The notes beneath the pieces were generated by a model that saw nothing but the letters and a program-made list of their open reading frames with translations, was not told the origin of the DNA and made no database searches. Position numbers and translations under genes: made by a program. From Polyodon spathula (taxonomy: Eukaryota > Chordata > Actinopteri > Acipenseriformes > Polyodontidae), in NCBI RefSeq assembly GCF_017654505.1, contig NC_054539.1, forward strand, positions 71,900,413 through 71,964,412: DNA of 64,000 bases. Reading direction: 5' to 3'. Of this stretch, positions 34,037-46,412 are shown piece by piece; within the stretch, counting starts at the first letter, position 1, and each line of letters begins with the position of its first letter.

Positions 34037-35818
34037 AACGACTGAAGGAGGAGTACAGACGGCAACAAAACACCCCTTTAACCACAAGAGGCTCTTTTAA
34101 GAGCCACCCAAATCTTTTTTTTTTAAAAAAGCTGAAAGTATAAGATTTTTTTTTAACTCTGCATTTTCACAATGGGACACGGAAGTGCTGTCGTTCCGGG
34201 AGAAGGGGCAGAGCAATCCCAGTGTTTTGAATGCTTACTTTTGTGTTTTTTTTTTTTTTTTTTCACCACTTAAATTAGAGTCAATGGTGTCAGATTCAGA
34301 CTCATTCAAAATCTCTCGTACACTTTGGTTTCCAAAAAGGTCGACATTGACATAAATCTGCTTAGTTAAAATAGCTGCATATTTTTTCAAAATTCTAGGG
34401 GCAAATGTACATAGCTACCAATGATTAGCCCATTTTTTTAAAAAAGAATTGCAGACCCATGGTGATATGCTGCAATAGCAACACCTCCACGTGACGTGTT
34501 TTGATCAAGCTGATGGCCCCCAAACAGGGTGAAACATGTCTGCAGTGGCTGTACTCTTACTTTTAAAACTCTTTGTTTAATTGTTTGATTGATGTTTAAA
34601 TGGAAAAGTGTGGAATGTGGCTAGGTGGTGATTGGATGATTGATTCAAACAATTAATCAAATAGTGACACCAACCTGCTATGTTGTAAACCGAAAATGAT
34701 ATCATATCATTGCGACAGTGTCCCAGATTTCTTGTTGTAAATGAGCAAAAATCTGCGATTTGTGAAAATGAACTACCTACCGTACTACTAGCAGCAGGAA
34801 GACCCCTTTCTGGGCAACCACATTAGAGTTACAATGGGCTACTCTCCTCATTGCTTTACGTTGCAGTGTCCCGCATTTATTTAAATACTGATAATAACAT
34901 TTAACATGAAAAACTTATAGAGCTGAGATACATATATTAACATGAGGTTATAAGTTAAAAAAAACTTATGGGATACTGCACATTAATCCTAGAAACCTGA
35001 AGGTCTTGAAATGAAGCAAAAAAAGCAGCAGTTTTGATAAATATGTTTATAATTAACATTGATGATAAATGTGCAAGTGTGCACGTTAGTTTCCATATTC
35101 TTGAAATGACTTATTTTCACAGAAATGGAGAATATTTAAACCACACTATACATACAATTTAGTTCACAAATAAGTGTTGAAACAAAGACACATACAGTAC
35201 ACACTCAAAAAGGAGTTTTAGCTTGCAAAAGTCTCTATCATTTCGGTTATCAGTAATGGATTTTTCCTTTCTTTGATATAAACAGATGTTTTCCAAAATA
35301 CTTATCAGTAAGTATATCAATGTATATACACATTGCATACTCATAAAGGTCTTTATATAGCACTATAATGCAAGTTTATTGGCATGTTAATGCTTTAAAA
35401 ATACAGCCTATATATATTTTTTTTAATAAAAGGGTTCAATGTCTCTTTAAACGGCAGCCCATAGACTTATTTATGAAAGCCTGAATGGAGCTAAAACACA
35501 GCTAAATGGAGCTAAAACTAAATCAAAGAGTTTTTTTTTGTCTTTTGTTTTTTTTTTCTATTCGCTTTGGAAATGTGTTGCTGTAACATGTCAAAAACTT
35601 CCATATGACTTCCTGGTGCTGCTGTGAATGTCAGTTTCCAACACAACAAACTGTAGTTGCAATAGTTGACCATAATACACAGAGTTTCTGCACATGCTGG
35701 AAATAACCAGTAAAAATGCTTTAGCAACCAACCCTAGTGCCACTGCCACAGAAAGTAGTATGATTTACAGGTGATGCATGAATATTATTTGAGGCCAGGT
35801 GTTAATTGGTGTTAATAA
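34037..35818. other. Intergenic stretch, nothing recognised
   Basis: AT-rich DNA with T runs (about 34243-34262). No convincing gene or repeat family. Small open frames at 35159-35344 and 35518-35727 are unsupported. Confidence 0.45.
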
Positions 35819-36256
35819 CACTATGTAACAAAAATTTTGTTCCTGGGTAGTAAGTGTTATTTCCTAATTGCTTATGCCTCAAAAGTATAGAAAGTGGCTA
35901 TTATTCCCCACAAACTTTGCTTTTGTGACCAGGACAGTGATATTGTAAATACAGTATAATCGTAAATCTCGAAAAACTACTCACTTCTAAATCTTTTGTA
36001 GTCATTTTTGTATTACTTTAGTATAAATACATGTTAATTTGGATTCATATGTTGTTTTTTTCTGACTTTATGTGAACGAAAAGACACACATTTGCCCGTT
36101 TTCCCATTGGATATAGTGATATTTTGAAATATCACTGTCCTGGTCACAAAAGCAAAGTTTGTGGGGAATAATAGCCATTTTCTATACTTTTGAGGCATAA
36201 ACAATTAGGAAATAACACTTACTACCCAGGAACAAAAAAAAATAAAAATTGTTACA
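35819..36256. mobile_element. MITE with ~125-bp terminal inverted repeats
   Basis: The arm at 35819-35944 is the reverse complement of 36129-36256 with only a few mismatches and one A-rich length difference. Shared blocks include GTAAGTGTTATTTCCTAATTG, CTTTTGAGGCATAA and TTGTGACCAGGACAGTGATA. The ~185-bp centre is AT-rich and non-coding. The outer ends read ACACNNTGTAACAA. Long arms and a short centre suggest a non-autonomous DNA transposon; the superfamily is not assigned. A half copy lies at 28240-28338. Confidence 0.8.
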
Positions 36257-36595
36257 CGGTGTAATCATCGTTGATTGCTTAATGACTGATATCGCTTCAT
36301 TATTTACAAGCAGTATAGTGTATATAGTTCCTTGTGTGGAATACAAGGTATATGGAAATAAGAGACATAATACAATAAAAAAAAGAAAAAAAAGAAGGAT
36401 TAAGATAAAACAATATAAACAGAAGAAGGTTCTTGAATGGAAAAGAAATCAGGTTTTTAAAACATCTGTATTGTCCCCAGTATTGTCGTCGTCGCCCCTG
36501 TACCCCCCCTCACCGATGGAGCTTAGCTCATCACTCAACCATCAAACAGAATGCTTTTAAAAATAACAGCTGTGAATTGCTATTTAACATGGCTT

Positions 36596-36599
<4 letters not shown>

Positions 36600-36634
<35 letters not shown>
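36600..36634. repeat. Poly(A) tract
   Basis: A 35-base A run with no clear retroelement attached. Confidence 0.9.
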
Positions 36635-36635
<1 letters not shown>

Positions 36636-37023
36636 ACTGTAAAATTGTTATACAGACCCATATTTCTGAAGCAAAAGATTGTTTGATTTTCTCTATTTTA
36701 GTACAAAGACAATGTTTCAAATGTTATGGTGGTTATCTCTTTTATGCAAATGACTTTAATTTTGTGCAGATCAGACAAAAGTACTCTTTTAAAAGGGTAA
36801 CTGCAATGTAATATGAGCAATTTTAAAAATCTGGCCTGATTTTTAATGTTTATTTTACAAAATAAACACTTAATTTTAAGTGATTTTAAAGATATACATT
36901 ATAACCATGTACAGACACAAATGGGAATCTAAAATCTGTCATTTAAACAGGTAAGTATGTTATATGGTTGGAATGGTCACCTAAAATAAAAGGTTAATGA
37001 AAATCTGGAAAATTTTAAACGGC

Positions 37024-37054
<31 letters not shown>

Positions 37055-37262
37055 CATATATATATATATTATATATTATATATATATATATATATATTAT
37101 TTAAAACATTGTAAACTAAAGTAAAGGTATAAACCAATTTGGTATTAACCAAAACCGAGACAGAATAAAATATTATCTTCACGAAAATAAAAAACATCAA
37201 ACCAAAGAAACATTTTTTTAAAGGTCTGTTAGTTTTAATTTAGATGTTAAAAACATTTAGCT
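36635..37262 (-). other. HS3ST5: HS3ST5 3' UTR region
   Basis: AT-rich sequence below the HS3ST5 stop on the minus strand. An AATAAA hexamer on that strand at about 36854-36849 could be its polyadenylation signal. An (AT)n-rich block lies at about 37028-37101. The UTR end is inferred. Confidence 0.4.
37029..37101. repeat. (AT)n-rich microsatellite
   Basis: Interrupted AT dinucleotide tract in the presumed HS3ST5 3' UTR. Confidence 0.9.
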
Positions 37263-39051
37263 TCATGGCCAATTAAATGTTCTTCCAATGATCTGATAAA
37301 ATTTCTGATTAAAAGGGTGAAAAAACTTGCGCAGTTTGGTAACAACAGAGGGATCCACATCTGGGTGTATTCGCCCTTTGCTACCTGCCAGGCACTTGTT
37401 AAAGACAATGTTAAATCGCAAGCAGTAAAACCCTCTGGTGGCATTGAAGTACAAGTTATACTGACTAATCCTTGTTGGGAGATTTAAGAATTGTTCCACA
37501 AGCTGAAGCTCTGGCAAGGGATCCGTTATGAGCCGGTCTCCGTCCACGATATGAAACTGTTCGACGGGAAAGTATTTGAGCCACTTCTCTAAATGTTTTG
37601 TGTAAATGCTGGTGCGCACTGCCTTGTACTTCGTGTTGACCTCACAGGTGTTGGAGTCGATGGCTAACTTCTCAAATTTGTAGTAGGTCTTATTCTTCCT
37701 TTCCTTGCCCTCCAGCACTTGAGTGTAATCAGAAACGGCTCTGGTCGTGGGCTCCCGCACGATAAGAAGCAGTTTGATGGACGAGTTCATTTTAAAGATT
37801 CGTTCTGGGACTTCCTCGGTGATGAAGTAGGCAGGGCTTTTCTCTATGGTGATTTGATGCGGGTGAGAAAAGGGCATCTTCCCTCTGTACCATTCGATGC
37901 CCTTGGCGTAGTTGGGGTCATTATCAAAGAAGTGGACCTCCTGGGAGGCTTTGACCACGGCTGGGTGCAGGTTCAGCATCTCCAGCAGGGCTCTGGTGCC
38001 CCCTTTCCGCACTCCGATGATGATTGCTTGTGGGAGCTGCCGGACCAGGTTGTGAAGTCGAATCTGTTCTGTCGTGGCGTTGCCTTTCCTAAGCTCGTGC
38101 AGCAGGCCACGCTTGAACTGTAGGGTGCGCAGGGGGATTTGCTCAGGGATGTGGGTCTGATCTGATCGACCTTCTATGGGGCAAATAGGCTGAGGCCTGT
38201 CAAGCAAAAGGAAAATTAATAAGTGAAAGCACTGGACAGCATGCATCTTCAGTTATTGTTAGAGAGCTTGGATTCAGTTTCCAAATTTATTTCACTATCC
38301 CTCTGTCTCTCTATTTAAAAATTGACAAAACTGAGCTATGTTTTTACACAATTCTACTCTAACTTTTGAGTTATCCATAACTACACTATTAAACACTCAA
38401 TAGTACTGAATTTATGATTACTAAAAGAAACAAATATTCAATGACAAATGTTTTGACTAGAGGCCGTCTTCAAGAAACATCGTCGAGGCATTTGTCATTG
38501 AACTGTAGTTTCTTTTAGTATCCAAGTATTTTTTTTTTTTTTTTTTTTAGCTAAACAGAGGTTATCTTGCATGTCCTTGAGACAAATGACCAAATATGCA
38601 TTTAGTTCTCATGAAGCTGAAGGTCAAGGTCTATGGATTGGCTGTGAACCATCAGGACTGAGTGTTTTAACCAGGGTGAGCAACTCGTTATCACTGTGTT
38701 TAGACACAGCGTTTTAAGAAAAGGAATTCATTGAGGTATTTTATTCCCACTAAAGTACACCGGGGTTCTTGTAGCAGGACCTCCCTTATAGCGGGAGCAC
38801 CACCCGGCCACTGAGTTGGTCAGCTTTTGTTATATTAGCTGTGTTTTCCCCACTGTGTTCTGGTTTGTATTTTTCTATTTATTATTTCTTTTACACTTTT
38901 GTTTGTGTACTTCGGCCGCATGCTAGTATAGCCACATAGTATAACCCCATCCAAAGTCTTATCACTGCTGGTAACCTAATTATGTCAATAAATAACTATA
39001 AATTGTAAATAAAACCAGGATGTCTGGGCCATCGTTTTGACTGCAATTCCT

Positions 39052-39117
<66 letters not shown>

Positions 39118-39696
39118 GGCTTTTGCAGCAGATTCCCACACCCCTGTTTCAAATGCTTTATAATTGATGTGTCCTTAAATGTAGTATTTATTTATGACAC
39201 AATGTAGATGCCCAAGAACAGAAACGGCTTGTTAAAACATTCTGATCTCCTAACAGTAATGCAGTATTTCTATAATAGCTGTTGCTTTCAGAATTCAACG
39301 TGGAGATTTTGATGCGCATTCAGTTCAATTTCTATTTGAGCTACAGTGATGCCTTCAGAAACAGAGTCCATTCCTCATGGTCGGTGACTCATGCTGGCTT
39401 TCGAGGTTCACGCTCTACACTGGACTGCTACAGTGGTGGATGTGAAAGAGTGAGAACTGGGCCCAGACCCAACAGCACTACAGCTGTACTTTACACCTGT
39501 ACTGCATTGGAATCGCTTCCATTTTAAACACAATGTAAAGGAGAGGTAATTTACACACATGTCAACTTGAAGAAAAGATCTGTACTGACCTATCCAAGCT
39601 CCCAACTCTGGTGACTAGATACAGGAGACTTCCAATAGCAAGGCTGCCTAGCACAAAGAGCTTCTGTCTCAGCAACGCCTGCTGTTTGAATAGCAT
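37263..39696 (-). CDS. HS3ST5: Heparan sulfate glucosamine 3-O-sulfotransferase 5, complete coding region
   Basis: Golgi type II membrane enzyme that moves sulfate from PAPS to the 3-OH of glucosamine in heparan sulfate. CDS exons are 39696-39590 and 38196-37263 (1041 nt, 346 residues, equal to human). The upstream exon encodes the short cytosolic tail and membrane anchor (about residues 13-33, FVLGSLAIGSLLYLV). The split Arg codon joins across a GTCAGT...CAG intron. The longer single-exon frame beginning at 38246 has an intronic false start. Seen motifs: PAPS 5'-phosphosulfate loop GVRKGGTR (97-104), SQEVHFFD (120-127) with the family's catalytic Glu, EKSPAY (154-159), PAPS 3'-phosphate site REPTTRAVSDY (183-193), and the C-terminal cysteine pair around FYCLRFN and NKCLAGSKGR. 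NxT/S glycosylation sites include about N75, N173 and N204. Its position beyond HDAC2 matches human. Confidence 0.96.
38419..38520. repeat. Inverted repeat (MITE-like hairpin) in HS3ST5 intron
   Basis: 32-nt arms at 38419-38450 and 38489-38520 pair with 4 mismatches around a 38-nt loop. Shared words are CTAAAAGAAAC and CAATGACAAATG. Non-coding. Confidence 0.7.
39055..39112. repeat. (CT)n microsatellite in HS3ST5 intron
   Basis: About 29 CT units on the plus strand. Confidence 0.95.
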
Positions 39697-41461
39697 GGCC
39701 CTCCATCAATCTTCAGGACTGCGTCTTCAGCCTGCAGGGAGCAAAGCACATAAACCACTAATCACCAAGTGGGAAAGACAGGTTAATGTTTATTAACTGA
39801 CAGTCAATCAATTCCTACAAGTGATTAAGCCACACTTGCAAAATCTTTTAAGGCACTCTCTTGCTATTAACCAAGATGCTTTTAGTAAGCACTGTAATGA
39901 AATATATGGCAACTAGTCCCACATGAGTCGTCCTGATATAAATGCAGTTTTCCTCCTATTGCTATACATCCACAGTGTACAGTACAATATGGTTTCTGTT
40001 TTACATCAACCTAATACGCAGTGAACATAATATGATCCATGTATCTGCAAACAAACAAGACTGACTGTCGTAGCAGGGCCTGCAGAATTAGCCAAATAAG
40101 CCTTGGTGCTTTTAGAAGATCTTCCTAACTGTTTTATTCAGGGTCAGGTGTTTGAGCAGCTAAAGTTAGTAACACTGCAAGATTTCCCAATCAACCTGTG
40201 AGGTTAATATTTAAATGGAAGAGATATATTCCAGCAATGCAATCAAAGGAGTTATTGTTCTTTAAGGGTAAAACTATGTGACGAGATGACACATTGGCAA
40301 TACTGTATCTATAAACACCAAGAGTGTGCTGATACTCGTACTCCCCTTTAAGAAGTATTTATTGGCAGGTATTAAATGAATTTATTAACCACTGCCATAT
40401 GGCAGTATGACATGAAAACATCAGAACCCAGATCAGAGGAAAATGTGGTAGCTAATTGCCATTGAGTGGTGCTCAATTGTAAATGTGAGGGAAGGACAGA
40501 TTTTCTTGCATTGAAATCAACACATTAATAAATTGATTCATTTAATTCCAGATGAAAACAGTAAAAGATAAAACCTTAAATCCAGATTCCCTCATCATAT
40601 GCAAGTTAAAAATAGGCTTTTAGTGTATAGTTAGAAAGAATAATTCTATATATCACAAAATGAAAGCTTAAGCCTGTATAATGTATAAACGATGCTGCCA
40701 AAATGCCCACTCGTTTAGAGCTGCAAATGAAGCACTTTGATTTGTGGTGATCCTTCGCAAACAAAGTAGGTGATATCTTGGAAATTTTAAATGTTTACTC
40801 CATTTACATTGACATATTTAATGGTGTGATGAAATTAGTTTTAACTACTGTAACTAAAGAGATACAAAAAAAAACCCAAAACATAAATACCACTCCAGCA
40901 CTTTACTCCATTAAGGCACAGATTTATTTGATTAATTGGAAGGATGTGCTACGATACATATTATTGATATGTTTTTCTAATCTGTTTTATTGCGATCATT
41001 TGAATGTCATGAATTACATTAAAGCATGATGAACATTCCATTCAACCTGCGTGTACCCACCTATAACCAGCAGAGGGCGACAGATCACTATTTATCCACA
41101 GTGTGAGCCCCAGTGCCAATAAATGACAACTTTCTCTATGAACTAAATAACATCAGTATTAAATAATAATCATAATCCTTTTTTCTATGGTTAGATTATG
41201 TACGTGATTAAATTTAAATATGAACCAGTAATTATTAACCAGGATAGGATAAAGGGCTATTTGAAGTTTTTTTTTTTTTTTTTTTTTTTTCTGCTTGTAT
41301 GCAAAGAGAACACTAGGGTATTCCTGCTCTCATTAGTGTCAAATTATAAAGAAACGTGCAAAAGAATAACTTGTTTTTAAAGTTAAATTTAGTGTGTTTA
41401 GTGGAGAAAAGCTGTTTAACAATGTCAGTTTTGATTATCAATCAATCATAATACATGATAT

Positions 41462-41500
<39 letters not shown>

Positions 41501-42279
41501 AATGTATAACACATGATAGTAGCATAATACGTGAAATAGTACATTATGAGTAAACAAGATCACTGCTGGGGAATCTTGCTCCTCCAGTCAGAGACCTCTG
41601 CTCACCCAGCCATTTTACCAAGGACCCTATTCTTAAAGCACTTTACTTCTATGTTCTGAGACGAGACAAACGCCTGTTTATTTAATAAAACAAGGAACAA
41701 GCAGCTTAACATAAGGTCTCTTAAAGGGGCGCAAATCAATGCTATGCAAATATTGAAAAAAACGCTATACAGTAGATACACTTCTTCACACAACCTATTT
41801 ATCGTGACACAGTTGTTTATTTTTCATACAGTAAAATGTACATGGATTATTGTTAAAAAATGACAAACCAAAGTAATTGCGAAAATTAAATACACCAGCA
41901 ATTTTTTTTTTTTTCCAATAATATTTTCCTGCATACAAACAAGAACACCTTCTCAATGCACTCTGTTATACAAAGCCTCATGACTGTTTTCCAGCAGGCT
42001 CATTTAAAACATGTATAAATCATATTTTTCAATGTATGCAGTTATCAAACAGAAGCAATGCTGTCTTATGAAGTATAATACTGATGCAATTACTATTTTA
42101 TCACATGGAATTCACAGAAATAAACAATTTGTCCTTAGGCATGTACCTAATTTTGTGGACTGCCAGTTTGAATTGAAATGATTTTCATTATTGTTTAGTG
42201 CTTATGACAGGTTAGGGATTTATAGACCCCACAACCCAAAGTATCTGTCAATTTATAGACCATCACAGGCCAGCACAGC
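39697..42279. other. Region upstream of HS3ST5 coding exon 1
   Basis: Non-coding AT-rich DNA. Homopolymers lie at about 41268-41290 (T) and 41468-41498 (A). 5' UTR sequence of HS3ST5 probably begins just above 39696, but its extent is not determinable. Small open frames have no recognisable product. Confidence 0.4.
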
Positions 42280-42560
42280 AGCTAATAAGACACCTGAATT
42301 GTTATTGTCTTCAGTAATGTTCGTGATGCTTAGTGAAGTAGATCGATAAATCGCCTCTGGGGAGAAGCACTGGCAATATCAATATATAGATAAGGATGGC
42401 TGTATTTATATCAGCCAAGATCTGATCATTAAAAAAGACTCAATAGGATTCAATACCTCAGCTAATGAAGGTGTCAGTACTTGATTACACAGACATGTAT
42501 GTCTTTAATTAGAGGACCATTTCACTAATGATGAAGATCTGAACAGTGGAAGCCATCAGC
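42280..42560. promoter_or_regulatory. Candidate conserved non-coding element
   Basis: The stretch lacks repeats and homopolymers and is dense in short TAAT, ATTA, TGATCA, AATCAAT and TGATTAC-type words that homeodomain and other developmental factors bind. The look is typical of vertebrate developmental enhancers, but the call rests on texture only. Confidence 0.2.
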
Positions 42561-45500
42561 TCTCAGGAATTATTGCACACTACTGTTCCTTAAAAACACT
42601 GTCCTGTGAACTGCAGTGTTGAGACTGGAAATGTAAATTCCTTATGACTCGGTCTATACATCGCTACATTTCAAACCAGTCGAAGTGATTAAAAAATTAA
42701 TATCCATTTTTGTCTCGGGACTCCATTCTGCTTTTGGGAGCTTGAGGTATTTATGATATGTTGTAATTACTTCTTGCATTTTTAAATGTTATACTGTATA
42801 TCAAGTCTGCCAGAAAACTGGTCACAAACACGCAAGCAAATAATCTGTGACACGAGTTACACCAGCCACATATACAAACATTTGCACTTAGACAAAGACA
42901 GATATATAGAAATATATGATGATTCTGAAAATGCAATTTACCAAAAGATGACTGCACGTGAAATGTATTACATAATAATTTCCTTTATTCTGATTCCAAA
43001 CGTGTTGCTTTCTCAACGCAAGATGCATTGCAGGAATAGACATACACTTAAATTTATACTGAGCCAATGTTTGGGTACCGGAGTACCTTTAAGATAAGCC
43101 TGAGGGGGATAAAGGTGAACAAACAAATATTTGTTTTCAGTTCCTTATTTTCTGTTTCTCCGCTTAGACTGTCTCAAAGCAAGACCTTCCTGGGTTTACG
43201 CAGAGTTCTGTATCTCCGCATGATCCCATGACTGTGCAGTTTTTCAAAGCTGGGCGTGCACGATATTCCTGTGCCTGAGCCCCGCTGTGTTCTCAAGCAC
43301 TGCCATTGAGTCCTGCTGCAGTTTGCAACAAATATTGAAAACAAGACCAAACTAGTTCCATAGCAAAATAAAACAGCACATTTAACACTGATTTTCTACA
43401 GTACACTGAGCCTCCTGAGTTGCTCAATACACGAAACCCTTGAAAAATTGTATTTTTCTTTTAAAACACATTTAAATTGTATTACATGTATAGCAATCTT
43501 GATCTATGCAGGCGACAAATCTAAGGGGATACAGAATTCTGTGGGGATACAGAAATCTGTGTAACACCGGGCCGCCTCCCGTCATCCTATGGAGAAACAC
43601 TGAAGATGTACAGTATGTAGCTGGTGTCGGCTGCTGCCTCCTTGGTCGCAGTCATTCTGACAAAGTGAGAGCCGGACTACCTGTCCTCTGGAGTGCCCAT
43701 ATACTAAAATAAAGGGTGTGTAACACATGCAGCATTTCGTGTGCTATGGTGACTGGCAAATGAATCTTTTAGCTTGCAGTATTTGTGCATATTATTATAT
43801 TAGTGAATAGAGCAGACACACCTTCCTTTTTGCGCGCAGTATGGGTTTCTCTTACCACGCAGTATTTCAGGTCATTTACCACCGTTTAGTGCATGAGGCC
43901 CTTAGAATGAATCCACGCATTTTGCTTGAAACAATGGACCATGCTGACAAAGCTTTACCATGATATAGATATATAATTAAAGCCTGATATTAAGAAACTG
44001 CTGTTAAAAAAAGCCACTATGAATATCAAACTGTTAACATAATCAAAACAGACTTAAATGAGTTTAAAGCTTAGTGAATAGGGCCTAGTGTCTGCATATA
44101 ATTTCAGTAAAAATGCCAAGTTTTACAGAAAAACAAATTTATATCTATCCAATTTAACTGAATTGCTTGTTTTATGTGTACCTCTCTGAGACCAGTTTTA
44201 CTATGGAGACAACTACTTCCTATTCCAATAAAAACACAGCATGGCAGTAAACATACAGTACATATCCTCATCTTGCAGTCAACACCATAGCAAAGAAGAC
44301 CACTGCAACCACAGGGTCTAGATCACACGGCCAGGTCCCAAGTTACACAATGGCCTAGACTTCACTCTGAAGATTCACATTGAATGTCATTACATTCTCG
44401 GCAGTCTGCATGGCAGAAATCTAAATTCTGGGGCAAAATGAAGAACAAATATTGAACCCTGTTGTTCTGTTTATAACGCTATCCCACTGGTATTTTTCGG
44501 ACCTTTCTGTAAAGGATTACTGATTATTGTCTAGCTTATTAGAATGTTTGCACACTTAACATGAAAAACACTATATGTTCTTTTGAATTTATTATTTTGT
44601 ATCTCAATTCTTTTTTTACCTATAAAAGACAATAAAGAACCAATTACTGAGTTATGTGCTTCTATTGAATGTATACAGACTAAAGAGGCCTTGAAATTAA
44701 TTCTGCATTTCTAGTTTCTACGCACGTGCTACAAAAGTTTTTGTGAATTTCCCCCTATGTTTGTTCTGAACACTACCACAACTTGCATACAATGACTTTG
44801 ATGAACCAGTCCTGTCAAAGAAAAAAATAACTTGTCCTGTTATCTAAAACCAGATCACTTGAGTGCCCTGAGCAAAAAAAAAAAAAGTGTATGACTAATT
44901 CAGCACTATTCAGTTTATTATTACTGATCTGCACTGTTTCACTCGGGTCTCTGCTTTGAGCCAAACTCTCATATCAGTTCTTCACTTTAGTTAGTCTGTC
45001 TTGTGATATTAGACATACATTATTTATTGCTCCTGCTGCTCTGCGTTGTGTTGGACTGTCCTCTGGCACCGGCATGTCTGCAGCTGAGCTTTACTCATTT
45101 GTGCATTAGTGGATCTCATGCTTGAGAGAAATCAGTTCAAATTGAATTTTTCCTTCATGTAGCAATACCATTAAATGGATTGATGTTTTATAGTACTTAA
45201 CACTGAATCAGACTTCGGGTAGAATATTATGCACAGTCTTTCATTTAGTATAGCCTCTACTCTTTAATCAAAGCACTGTAAAGGGGGCCTTTATAATAAA
45301 AACATGTACATGCAATATGATAATGGGTTTAATACCTTGTATTCTTTACTTTATTATTTATTTTTTTAATGGCTAAATTTAAATGATTATACACAGCGTT
45401 ATGACCTTTTCAATGTATTTTAAAGTTTGTAATAAAAACAGCCACTATCTCTTCTCTGTATAGTGGTAAGTGTTTTTATTTCAGTCAGAAAACTGTTTCC

Positions 45501-45957
45501 AGTTCACAGTATGGTAAGTGATAATTTGATAATTTATTTTGACAGTGTTTACATGCACTCCAATCCAACACTTCTAAGCTGCTTGAATGCATTTACAGAA
45601 GCTAGCTAAATTGGCTTTGGTTATACTCAAGGGATAGCAGCATAAACCTTTTTTCTCCTACCTGAAGTTGGTTTCTAGTCTATTCGCTAATGAAAGGAAA
45701 TTGTATAATCTTCTTACATTCAACAGCTTTCCAGAAACAGTCCAGCCTTTCTACCATATTTTGAATTACTTCAGTCAATACTACTATTTTCTCATATACT
45801 TGTATGGAGATCTTTTTTAAACACAATTTAAAACATGCCCTCTCCAATATAAAACACATCCAGTAATGTAACTGTTTTATTATTGATTTTTTTTTCTTCA
45901 AGAACATCTAAACAAAAATCCTCCTACAGAAAAAAAAAACCCTGCATGCACATAGTA
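42561..45957. other. Non-coding stretch, nothing recognised
   Basis: AT-rich DNA upstream of HS3ST5 with no credible gene. Open frames such as 42786-43097 and 43506-43712 show no recognisable motif. Confidence 0.4.
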
Positions 45958-45960
45958 TTG

Positions 45961-46055
45961 TAGTGATCCCGGTTCCCACAGGCAGGCACATCACACAGGG
46001 CGAGGCAATCCACAAAAAGGTGGAGGGAAGACTGTCTTAGTCCACCTCAACCTAC
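45961..46055 (-). repeat. tRNA-derived SINE, copy A (headless)
   Basis: On the minus strand it ends in CGGGATCACTA-like sequence and contains GGATTGCCTCGCCCTGTG, as in the other copies. Its distal part (46031-46055) is the exact reverse complement of 46377-46401. Confidence 0.6.
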
Positions 46056-46202
46056 CTACCAATTTACCTCTCTGTCAACTGAATTATTGGAAGGTAAACC
46101 TATACAATAAATACAATATCCTGTGTTTGGAGAGAGTCGGGGTGCTTTATATTGCTATAGCAAGGCGATCAGTAAGGAATACAATAACATCACTTGTAAA
46201 TA

Positions 46203-46345
46203 TATACTGTAATGATCTCGGTTCCCGCAGGCAGGCACCTCTCACAGGGCGAGACAATCTACACAGGCGGAGGGCGGGCGCAAACCCAGGACCTCTTGCA
46301 CTAAAGCATATCGTCGATACCGCTGTACAAAGGAGCCGGCTCTTT
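46203..46345 (-). repeat. tRNA-derived SINE, copy B
   Basis: On the minus strand it has the GAGCCGGCTCC head, a tRNA-like GTACAGCGGTATCGACGATA segment, a B-box-like GTCCTGGGTTTGCGCCC, and the GGGAACCGAGATCATTA tail. It matches the copy at 12367-12510. Confidence 0.7.
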
Positions 46346-46412
46346 TGGGCAGTGGTATCGACGATATGCTTCAGTGGTAGGTTGAGGTGGACTAAGACAG
46401 TGCAGAGGATCT
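46330..46412 (+). repeat. tRNA-derived SINE, copy C (head only)
   Basis: GAGCCGGCTCTTTTGGGCAG then GGTATCGACGATATGCTTCAG reads in the opposite direction to copy B, giving a head-to-head pair. It continues into GTAGGTTGAGGTGGACTAAG shared with copy A. Confidence 0.65.

Noticed and set aside
37719..38123. 134-codon plus-strand open frame within HS3ST5
   Set aside because: Antisense shadow of the conserved sulfotransferase domain.
38197..38246. Start codon at 38246 giving a 327-residue HS3ST5
   Set aside because: The first residues come from the intron; the canonical acceptor at 38197 joins the upstream exon with the membrane anchor and gives 346 residues as in human.
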